Source of the DNA: Ilex aquifolium
Lineage: Eukaryota > Streptophyta > Magnoliopsida > Aquifoliales > Aquifoliaceae
NCBI GenBank assembly: GCA_951799425.1
Contig: OX637395.1
Span: forward strand, 39,981,173-40,045,172
DNA: 64,000 nt
Direction: 5' to 3'
Below, piece after piece: positions 48,600-58,867 of the stretch. The notes below the pieces were generated by a model. It worked only from the letters and a program-made list of their open reading frames with translations, was not told where the DNA came from and made no database searches. Position 1 is the stretch's first letter, and every line of letters begins with the position of its first letter. A program made the translations under genes and the position numbers.

Positions 48600-51500
48600 T
48601 TGTTTTTTCTGGTTTTTGTGACAATTTCACTGTCCGTTGATTATGTTATGTTTGATGATGTCTTGTTGATGGGATAAATATTATTTTATTTATGAAGTGT
48701 TTTGGTTATACCAAATGCTTATTTTGTATTACTATTGAATCAATTTTTAGATTACTGAAATTTGTGGACTTTATTCTTTGAATATTATAATTTTTATCTT
48801 ATTTCTATTTTATTCATGTGCCTAAGAGGAAGAGGAATAGGAATAGGATCACTCTTTTGTGAAAGTGCACCACCAATAGTCTTACTAATTTTTATTTTTT
48901 TTTCCAATTCCTCTCTACCCTAAACAGTGTATCGATCGTTCAGTGGCCTTCAAACGGCCTATAGTTGCCCTTTGATTCAGAGTCTCACCAAATTTATTTT
49001 TCTATGCTCCCTAACTGTCGTAAACTCGAATTATCCGTTCTACTTGACTGAATTTACATTCCAACTTATATAAAATATGTTTGTAAAACTAAATTTTAGA
49101 ATAACACCTTTAAAAGTGTGAGTTAAATCCACACTTTTACATAGGTAAAAATTACGTTATCAATTTTTTTTTTTCAATATTGTAAAGAAAAATAATGACT
49201 TTAAAGGTAAAATTAAAACTAATTGATGTTATTTGTAATAGATCATAAACATTATGATTTATATTATAACCTCTCAAAGTTGTGAATTAATATTTAAAAG
49301 TAATATTTTTTTTTTGTAATTAATCATAATATTTTACGATTGATGATAACTTTTTAAGTTAAAATTATCATATAATTTTTTTTTTCATATAGATGATTGG
49401 GATGTGGTGGGACCAACCAAAAAAAAGCAATAAGCTAAGAAATAATTAAAAATCATTGTATAGTTTTTCTTCATGTAGATGATTGGGATGTGGTAGGGAG
49501 CAACCCACCATCATTAGTGGGAATTGCCAAGTCAGCAAAGGGTTGGTAAAAGGTTGGTGAAGGGGAATTTAGGTCCATATTTGGTGAAGAGTTGCTGGCC
49601 ACCACTACATTATAATTTATTTTGGATAAGTGCTTTGTTAGTTTATCCTAACACCTTTGAAACTTTTTTTTCCCATTATTTTTTTGTTGGGGGTTGGTGG
49701 AGGGTAGGGGGCTTCTGGTGGAGTTGATTTTTTCCTTTTATAATTTTCTATTTTGTTTTAGAAGGTAGAAATGTAATTTATTTTTTAAATTATTTATCTT
49801 ATACCGAAGAATCGTCATAATCACTTATTATTGAAACTGGTAATTATACGAACTATAAATCTCAGATATATACAATTATCTCAAAAACATATGTATCGAT
49901 TTAAACCCATATTCTATTTGATCATCAAATTGAACTCAAGATATGCAGATTATTGTTTTGCTTCGTGAGCGACCTCTCAACCAATTCATACAAGTGTGTT
50001 TTGCTTTAAGGTATTAAGAAAGAGGGATTGAAAAAAACAATGTCTGGACCCATCTTTTATTATTTACATCCATGTTTGAATATACATTTTAGACTAGGTA
50101 TTATCACCTATAAATAGTTCAAGGCCCGAATGAATAGTAATTTATAGCTACATATACTTTCTTAAATAATCCGGTTGGGGTGTATTTGGACAAAAGACAT
50201 TTTTATCCTCGAGAATCTTTTAGATATAAATATCACTATTTATTTTGAAAGTTCATTAGCAATTTAATGTTTATATTATCATACAATATTCCATTCAAAT
50301 AAAATATTGGATGAGATAAATGTAGGACTCATTATTTCTTAGTACTTGAACCAAACATAGGATGAAGAGACATAAATTTTATGGGTAGAGAATAGATAGA
50401 GTTGTCCAATCCAATACATCATAATACCTAATCTAACTACACCCCCAAGTTAAAATAAAATAGGAAAAAAAACACCTTTTATACTAGAAGATGCTTATTT
50501 TTCCAATTAATGTATAGAGATAACTTTGAGTTATCAAAGTCCTCTCGTTACAAGTCACGTTTTTTTAGTAGCTTCCGAGGAAAAAAAAAAAAACATCAAC
50601 ATCAATTTTGAAATCTTTCAAGAAAAAAAAAACATCAATTTTGAAAGATATCATACCATCTATTAATTTTAAATAAAAAAAATTGTTCGTTGGATATAAT
50701 CTAATATTTTTATTTATTTTTATCATTTAAATAGAATAGCAGGTGGGTTACACGTTCCACTGTGCCGAGATGTGAGATGCCGGTGGTGACCGGTGATAAC
50801 CACCCCAAGATTTGCACTTTCGTCCTTGTCACACACTTAAGATTGATCTCGTAGAATATGACTATTGTACAATATAAGAATTTAAATGTGCACCTGAGGA
50901 AAGAACTATCCTTAATATGCTATGCGCAATTCAGAAACGATACTGAATTAACTGATAAAGAAGCGAAACAAACAATTACCGTAATGAACTTAAACTAAAG
51001 ACGGAAAAAGTCACTCATTGTATACCTGTTTATTAGACTAAAAATCAGTACAGTACCAAATTTGATTTATTTGTAGTTATTAATTATAAAAATAATAGAG
51101 TAATATAAATAATAATATACTTTTACAAATGTCATGTTTTTATTAGACGAAAAGTTTAGCGTCTAAAATTTATTTTTCGGTTTGTCATAATATTTTTTTA
51201 TTTGACGATCAAATATGTTTTGACCAGTTTTATCATTGAAGAAGGGGCAAAGGTTGGTGAAGATGGCAAAAAGTCTCTTCATTACCGATTTTCACCAGCA
51301 CAGAGGTTTGTGTTTATAAGTTTGGTTCAGTTGAAAAAGTCCTCCATCACCAACCCATAACCTGACTAGGTCATCCATCCATGGCCAGTCAAAGTAAACC
51401 CACTTTGGCCTTGGCATTGATAATGGAAGCTACTTCAAAGTCTACTACTTTTGGTAATTTAGCACTAGGTTTCCAACTAATCTCTCTCTTACTCTTGGTA

Positions 51501-51715
51501 GCTTAACGCGGTGAAAATCGAAACGGTCACATTATGACAGTTCAAAAATACGGTACATATGTTAAATTCGAATTCATTTCAAATCCAATTTAATTATCTG
51601 ATGAATTTCGTCTTTATATTTTTTATTCATATCTGTTAAGACAAGGTAATCAGTTCTTGAGAATTTGATCAAGTTCAAATAATAGACGTACAACTAATTT
51701 GAGTCATGTTATCTT
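48600..51715. other. Intergenic region, no gene seen
   Basis: AT-rich. GATGATTGGGATGTGGT occurs twice in direct orientation (about 49393 and 49479), hinting at a small duplication. AAAAAAAACATCAA is repeated around 50585-50635. No exons recognised. Confidence 0.45.
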
Positions 51716-51717
51716 TA

Positions 51718-52228
51718 TTTTAGTAGAAGTATAACCCGTCATGTGCAATGCACAAATTTATAATATTTCTCCATCAATCTATCTAACAACCATCTCTAGT
51801 CCTTCCCCTAATAACTTTATTAGAAAATATTGTATAATGTGTTTGTATTAAAAAAGTTAAATGTGAAATAATTAATAAAAATAGTGAAAATTTCAAATTT
51901 CAAATAGTTATCAAAAGAATAAATGTGGTTACATAGCCACATGGAAGAATTCAATTGGCAGAGATTAATCTATTTTTATTAAATATTATCGTTTGTCATA
52001 TTAGAAATTGATAGATTGGATAAAAGAATCCAATAGGGTACTAGAATAATACGTAATTTTATCTAGTGTTTGTTAACATACAACATAATCGTTGAATATT
52101 AGTTATTTAGTCTAAATCGTTGTTTGGTTAGGGAATTATTTCATCATATTAATGTTGAATTAATAAAAATACCTTCAATCAATATTTGTTATGTTGATGA
52201 CAGCTTGGTTTTATAAGTTGTGAGATTA
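51718..52228 (-). mobile_element. Degenerate Helitron 3' end and neighbouring relic
   Basis: The minus strand has the hairpin GTGCATTGCAC (near 51742-51752) followed by a GGGTTATACTTCTACT tail, like the end of many plant Helitrons. The rest is non-coding and its 5' limit is unclear. Confidence 0.3.
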
Positions 52229-53336
52229 TCTATATCTATATCTATACTACTTATAAATGTCAGCATCTGTGAAAAAATTTTGATTTCCTAATTTATCCCT
52301 AATTATTATTATAAAGTCAATTCTACCCATATATTTCTTTTGTCTTATTTTTATTTTTAATACCTATTTGACTTCTAAGTTCTTTTGGACTCTTTTATTA
52401 GTAACATTTAACTTACAAATTGTTGTGGACTCATTTATTAGTAGTACACTTACATACAGTTTCTATATTAATATCTATTTAAATAAAAAAATAAAGACCA
52501 ATCTATATTCTATTATTATATAAATGTTGTTAGCAGATCGAATTTTACTATCAAATATGTCACATTTGATTTTTTTTTATTTAACAATATCATTATATTA
52601 TAATACAAACAATAATTTATAATTTAATAAATTTCTTTGACAAAAATAGAATAACATATTTAGATGTGCAGATACTCAATAATGACAATTTTACAAAAAC
52701 TATTTTATTAATAACATTTGACTTCTAAGTTCTTATGAACTCATTTATTAGTAATACAGTTACATATAGTTTCCATATCTATATCTATTTATATAAAAAA
52801 GTAAAGTTCAATCCGTATTCTATTATTATATACATATTGTTGGCAGATTGAATTTTACTGTATTTATATCTATTTATATAAAAAATTAAAGTCCAATCTA
52901 TATTATATTATTATATACATGTTGTTGGGAGATCAAATTTTATTGTCAAATATATGTCACATTTGATTTTTTTTTTTTTGTACGCAACAATATCATAATA
53001 CAAACAATAATTTATAATTAATCAATATCTTTGATAAAATAATACAATAATATATTTAGATATGAAAATACTTAAAAATGACAATCTTACAATGAAACTC
53101 TACTATAAACAATAGAGAAAATGTTTAAAGAATTTGAAAAGATACCTAAAAAAATGACAAATGAGGTACTCAAAGAGGGATATAATAAATCAATAATTAT
53201 GTTTAACAATAATTAATATAAAATTTAATTATTCGACACATAATTTATTATTCAAATAAATTAAAAATATAACTTAATTTTTTATAATAAATTATTATTT
53301 AAATATATTCACTTGCAACGCACGTCGTGCATTACA
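52229..53336 (+). mobile_element. Non-autonomous Helitron, family B
   Basis: It starts TCTATATCTATATCTATACTAC followed by TTATAAATGTCAGC, and ends in GCAACGCACGTCGTGC (hairpin) plus ATTACAG. The interior is AT-rich and contains two to three diverged direct copies of a ~200-bp unit (from about 52375, 52710 and 52860; each has CTATTATTATATA and a GATCGAATTTTACT-like phrase). No coding. Confidence 0.6.
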
Positions 53337-53935
53337 GAATCAAATTTGTCTACCAAATAAAGTATTAGATCCGATTAAAAAAATTTAATTTATTTTAACT
53401 CTTTAATACACCATTTAATATTGCAATCAAACGACAAGTTAAGAAAATTGTAAAAGATTTTATAGGATATTCATACGCTAAATCTAAAGTCGTGACTTTT
53501 TTTTTTGCGGAATTGGTTACAAATTCAGACAATCATTTAAAAATATCAATTTATATTCAATTACTCGAATTTGGATTCAAATCAAAATTCAAAATCCTTT
53601 AAATCTTTAATGAATTTAATGAAAATCACTAATCTAATGGTTTATAATTATATTGAGATGATATAGAAAAAATGGTGCAAAAAGATAGTGTGTTTAACAT
53701 TGTTACGGAAATAAACTAGAGGAGGCATGTCAATGAAAATATTTGATAACTTGGAAGGATCTTCTGATGAAGTCATTGACTTCTGAATGTGGCAATGGAA
53801 TTTCATGACTTCTCATCCAAAAAAAAAAAACAAGTCAGAGGTGTCGTGTCCCCAAAGCATTTACAAAGAACATGCACTTCGAATGACTTACAAACTCCTG
53901 ATTTAGAGAAGTACGACAACAATTCTGATTGTTTA
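53337..53935. other. Intergenic, no gene seen
   Basis: AT-rich with an A-run at 53818-53830. Confidence 0.45.
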
Positions 53936-54020
53936 TGTTCCGTTTGGTATAAATGATGAACTTTCCTTGTAACCTTTCAACTTTTTATCTTTCTTTTTTT
54001 TCATTATACCAAACGGAGCA
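53936..54020. mobile_element. 85-bp Tourist-like MITE
   Basis: The termini TGTTCCGTTTGGTAT and ATACCAAACGGAGCA are inverted repeats. TTA flanks both sides (53933-53935 and 54021-54023), the 3-bp duplication of PIF/Harbinger elements. Confidence 0.65.
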
Positions 54021-54023
54021 TTA

Positions 54024-55690
54024 GATTTAACAATTTATCTTATTAATTTTATTTTATTTTTTTAATTATAATAACTCTTTTTATTTATATTTAATTATTT
54101 AACTGCAATACAACAATTTATATATTTTAACTCCGACAGACATTCTAATCACTCATTTACGTTTTATCCACATAATGTGTTTTGCACGGGTTCACCCTAA
54201 CTTTTTGATAAGGGTCAAGATTGGGCCAATGGTTGAACAATTTTTTTCGAAGGAAGAATGACTCACTATCTATCGTTCGAAACATTTTGTGTGTTTATAC
54301 CGAAATTCAGACTTTTGTTTTCGATTTGGCGGGTCAATAGACCATTTTTCCGGACCGGGTTATGCTTATTCTGTAGACCCCAAAAAAAGGGCCAACAGTT
54401 CTCCCAGTTGGTTTGCAAGCTGCCCAGTGTTGTCACCTGGAATAGACTGGGCTATAAATGGGCTATAAATGGCCCATGGCCCGATGCGATGTTTGGGCTT
54501 AATTGGGCCAGGGCCCTAATACAGAGACTTCATTTTGCAATTTTTAGTGGGTGGAATCCAAAAGCCCAAAATGATCTCGATTTATTGGTCCATGAAAATT
54601 AGGTAAATAATTGAATGAAAATTGGAACCTAATTATAATATGATAATCTATTTTGTGAATAAGGACAAACGTGAACTTTTTGGAACACTAAAGACAAATG
54701 ATATGAATTTTTTGAAAAATAGGTCCAATAGTCTTATTTTTTTTCCCTATTTTGCTCTCTGGCCCGAATGCGATTGCAAATCTGGGCAAAATTTGCTGGT
54801 AATGAAAAACCCGTTTTCGACAGACAACAATCGGACCCAAATCAACCAAACTACATTAAACTTAAGTTTAAATTCAAATTCAATCCTGATTCTAGCTTGA
54901 CCTTTCTAAATCAAAAATTAAATTTAAATTAAACTCGATTTCAATTTGCATTGCTATGTGGATTAGTGTAACTCATGTTACAAAATTTAAAAATAAAAAA
55001 TATTCGGGTCAAAAGGTTAAAATTGAATTTCAATTACCATTTGAAAATTTTATAATTTGAGTTGATTTCGTGGGAGGTATAACTATGTAAAAGCTGAAGG
55101 GATAATTTAAGTGATCACATAGATAAGCTGGAAATTCAGACGTCTTGAGTTCAAATCTTGGTAACTCCTTAGAACCAGGTTACGAGGGATTTATCCCTAA
55201 TGAATATCCTAGTATCAGCATGAAAAAAAATTAATCGAATCGAGAAAAAAAATAATTAAAATATACATAAATTGATTCAAATAACCTTAATCTTTCAAAA
55301 AAAAAAGAAAAAGAAAGAAAAAAAAGGTGTAATCATGTACGTATACGAGACGGATGGCTATGAAAGTATTTACGATATATAGGGAAAATTTAAGGACATT
55401 ACCAAAAAGGGTCAGGCCTCGGAGGACTCATCATTATTACACTTCTCTCTTCAGCCGAGTCTCAATAGTTGAATCGGACGGCTCAAAATAATTCAAACAT
55501 CGACCTTATCAGCGAACATTAATAAAAAATTAATTAAATTAATATAGATGGCTGGATCACTTTCCAACCAACAAAATTAATGAATTTCATTCATCTAACA
55601 ATTCATGTTTATTTAATAAATTTTGGTGAGAATTACACTTTGTACCCCCAAAAAAATATAAAAAAATTTATTTTATATTTTTAAAGTTAA
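54024..55690. other. Intergenic, no gene supported
   Basis: The longest frame (54258-54602) shows no domain. It contains one copy of the ~100-bp repeat described at 55394-55490. Confidence 0.4.
55394..55490 (+). repeat. ~100-bp dispersed repeat, copy 1
   Basis: It shares GACATTACCAAAAAGGGTC and TTGAATCGGACGGCTCAAAA with 63782-63898 in the same orientation, with diverged sequence between. Family unknown. Confidence 0.6.
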
Positions 55691-56120
55691 TCTATTTATA
55701 TTTATTTATATACTACTTATACATGTCAGCATATGTGAATTTTTTTTTTGATTTTCTATTTCATCCCTATTTAATAATGTTAAGTCAATCATATCCCACA
55801 TAACCTTAATTAATCATTATTTTTCATGTCATGTCCTATCAAAACTCTTCTCATCATATAACATTAGGTTTCTAGTCATTCACTCTACTTGTTCTTATAG
55901 CTTTAAGTCTTTAATTATAATAATAACTCTATAAATCAAATTACTATATAATACATGTATAGATTAATAACTATGTTTAGTAAAAAATAAAATAATAATT
56001 AATTCTCTAACACATAATTTATTTATTCAATTCAATTACACATAATTTATATTTTTATTAAGTTTTACAAAAAAAAATATTATTTAATTATCACGTGCAA
56101 CGCATATCGTGTATTACTAG
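55691..56120 (+). mobile_element. Non-autonomous Helitron, family B, short copy
   Basis: The 5' end TCTATTTATA...TACTACTTATACATGTCAGC is preceded by A. The 3' end GTGCAACGCATATCGTG, then TATTACTAG. Length 430 bp, no coding. Confidence 0.65.
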
Positions 56121-56149
56121 ACTAATTTTTATAAAATTAATTATATTCT

Positions 56150-56500
56150 TATACCTTCATATAAGTTTTGTTTCTATACATAATTTAACTTTCAAGTTCT
56201 TTTGAAATATTTTATAAGTAGTATTTGATTTCTAAATTATTTTGAACTTTTTCTTAAGTAATAAACTTACATAAAATTTCTCTGTCTATTCTTATATCTA
56301 TATGAAGTGAATTCTAAGATCAAATATATGTTATATTTAATTTTTTTTAATAATTAGGTTTAACAAAAAATAAAATATAGATTAATTTTGACACAAAATT
56401 TATCATTTAATTTATTTACACATAAAATTTAAATTTTCATAAATTCAACAAAAAATTATTATTTAAATTGTTTATGCAACGTACGTCGTGCATTGTGCCT
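56150..56500 (+). mobile_element. 5'-truncated Helitron fragment, family B
   Basis: The interior phrases match 52375-52580, and the end GCAACGTACGTCGTGCATT matches the 3' end at 53314-53332. The 5' terminus is missing. Confidence 0.4.
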
Positions 56501-56744
56501 GAAAGCACGATAAAACATAAAATTTGAGTCCTAAAAAATCGATTTCACTATATTAAATAATAATTTTTATTTCCTTCATTTATTTGATTACATCATTCAA
56601 GATTTATTTTTACCCATTATTTTCTTAAAAATATTGACAAAATTTTCTTAAAATACGTAATTCGATAAATTTTTCTCAACATATATATATTATCGTGTAT
56701 GGATAATATCTAAAATAAAAATTATGTTAAATTATAAATTAATC

Positions 56745-56957
56745 AAATATTAAATGATTGGACATATGATAAAAATAGGTGATGTGATGGTTTTGGGGGG
56801 CGAAAAATGTATAGAAGATAAAATTCAACTTTCTATGTGTTTTATTATATAAATATTAAATGATTGGACATATGATAAAAATATGTGATGTGATGGTTTT
56901 GGGGGGAAAAAATGTATAATGGATAAAATTCAACTTCCTATGTGTTTTATTATATAA
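56745..56957 (+). repeat. Tandem duplication (106-bp unit) next to the Helitron 3' end
   Basis: 56745-56850 and 56851-56957 are nearly identical (AAATATTAAATGATTGGACA ... TGTGTTTTATTATAT). The second copy ends exactly at the CTAG terminus of the large Helitron. Confidence 0.8.
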
Positions 56958-57455
56958 ACTAGTCATTGCCCGTGCCTGAAGGCACTGCGTTACTTGTAAA
57001 AAATGAACAAAAAATTCTCCAAAGCAACAACACATATACAAATACATTAGGGAAAAAAATACTAATAGAACCAAATCAAATTTTACAATCTTTAAGTAAT
57101 AAATGATCTCAACAATATTTTTATTGTATTCGTCACCATTACCATAATCCAATTCAACAACAAAACATAATTATAAACTCAATCCACCAATGTAATAAAT
57201 ATCTCAAACAAAAAACTATCCACAAATGCAACCATCTACATAATAAAAATAAGTTCACAAATGCTGTCAAAAAAATAAGTTTTGCCATTTGAGATTCCAC
57301 CAGCTTCCAAAAGAATGAATACGACCTGTATTCATAAAAAATATTATATTTAGATGTTTTTTCATTCACTAAAAACATACAAAATTTTTTTCCAATTCAT
57401 TAATATTCTAATAATAAAAAGATTGAGAAATCATATTTACCTGCAAAATATCGCT

Positions 57456-58085
57456 TCATAAGTTCTGATGTTCATTGTTCATCTGTTGAGCTTCCCAGTC
57501 TTCTAATGCTCGTAAACAGATTAAGTCTTCTTCGATTTCTTCTAACAGATCCTCCAATTCTATCATATCTAGAAAGCCATTCTCGAAATGCGTATGAATG
57601 AAGTCAATCGGCCACGAAGATGGAAACGTGTTAACAACAGCGTACAACATTATTGGATTATTCGGACCAAAACCTTTTTGTCTCAGTTCTCTAAATAATG
57701 ATTCTTTCTTTTTTATATGGTCCATGACATCTGATTGTGGATCCATTTTCTCTGTCTCAAACTGTATCCACAGTGGATGGATCTTGCGCTCCGCTTCTGC
57801 TAATAATTGTATAAATCGTACCGCACAGGTTGGTCGGTCGTGATTAAAATTTTTTTCCTTTGCAGAATCCCAGGTGGTGGGAAGGGTCTCTGCTATTTTC
57901 TGCATAATATAATTTTCACTTATGTTTTTCCCTGCATTTTGCAGCATACGACCTAATCTAATTTTTTCAAACCCAAACTCTGAGATTGGGGTTCCATCTT
58001 CAAAAGAATCATTTTCAAATTTATCTACTATGCTTGATACTGCCAAACGCATACTACGACGTACATAGATGGGAGGGCATTCCAT
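57456..58085 (-). CDS. 209-aa ORF with two copia-gag-like modules, inside the Helitron
   Basis: Intact frame. Residues about 48-100 (NAGKNISENYIMQKIAETLP..TW, then FIQLLAEAERKI) follow the pattern of UBN2/copia-type gag domains: a G-x-x-I-S-E segment, a hydrophobic helix, LP-x-x-W, then a leucine/acidic helix. Residues about 118-192 (DHIKKKESLFRELRQKGFGP, then VNTFPSSW, then IELEDLLEEIEEDL) repeat the same pattern. There is no zinc knuckle, protease or reverse transcriptase. It lies about 390 bp downstream of the small spliced gene and about 780 bp downstream of the helicase stop, within the 3' part of the Helitron and on the same strand. A splice-acceptor-like ATGTACAG precedes the ATG. The gag relationship is inference from pattern and could be wrong. 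I know of no standard Helitron protein like this. Confidence 0.6.
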   Translation of the reverse strand: MECPPIYVRRSMRLAVSSIVDKFENDSFEDGTPISEFGFEKIRLGRMLQNAGKNISENYIMQKIAETLPTTWDSAKEKNFNHDRPTCAVRFIQLLAEAERKIHPLWIQFETEKMDPQSDVMDHIKKKESLFRELRQKGFGPNNPIMLYAVVNTFPSSWPIDFIHTHFENGFLDMIELEDLLEEIEEDLICLRALEDWEAQQMNNEHQNL

Positions 58086-58477
58086 ATTATCTGTACATAA
58101 TATAAAAATTACAAATTAAATTGACAATAATAAAATTAGCAACAGTTAACTGGATCCTTACAACAATAAATTTTTTTTTTACTATCACATGTGATCTAAT
58201 ATTATAAGAATAAGAACAACAACACACCAATAACAATAAGATAATAGAATAATTAAAATGTTCATGTTATTATTCATTGTTGCAATATTATTCTTGATAA
58301 TCATAAACATGCAACAATTAAACCAAGAAGATAGACAATAAATATAAATCCATGCATATGAATAAAATTCAAAGAATCTTAAAATAGTGTGACTTATTCA
58401 TGATAATCATAATCATTGCAGCTTGTGATTGAATGTAGTATTAAACAATATAATTAATGATTCAATCTTCCAGTAGT

Positions 58478-58751
58478 TCATTGAACTTTATCTTCATTGT
58501 ACTTTTTCTTCATCACTTTTCTGAATGTTCTTGTGTCAATGCATATGCGAAACCTCAAGTTGGGAGAATGGACAACAACCTAATTTTACAGGAAAAAAAG
58601 AAAAACAAATCTTAGTGGAATATATAGAATTTATAAAAAAATACAGTTCGATACAACAGTGTAAGGATCGAGTTACCTTATTACGATAACTCCATCGGTG
58701 AAGTCGCGTTGTATTTATTCTTTTCAGCTCTTTAGCCAATTCACACCAATC
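58478..58751 (-). CDS. Small spliced gene of unknown function inside the Helitron
   Basis: Two exons with GT-AG borders stay in phase: 58751-58677 (DWCELAKELKRINTTRLHRW and SYRNK) and 58579-58478 (VVVHSPNLRFRICIDTRTFR and KVMKKKYNEDKVQ, stop). The acceptor before 58751 implies at least one more upstream exon, which I could not identify between here and the helicase stop at 58868. It might also be an alternative 3' end of the helicase transcript. The product is basic and I recognise no domain. Confidence 0.35.
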
Positions 58752-58867
58752 CTACAAATATTGAATGATGATAATGTAAAGTTAACATGGTTATTTTAAT
58801 TATGTGTATTCAATATGAAAATTTTGTAACTAAATGGTACCATTTGTAAACAATTGAATAGGAAGTC

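Noticed and set aside
54258-54602. 114-codon plus-strand frame
   Set aside because: Aromatic-rich without domain, repeats or splice signals, and surrounded by repeat debris.
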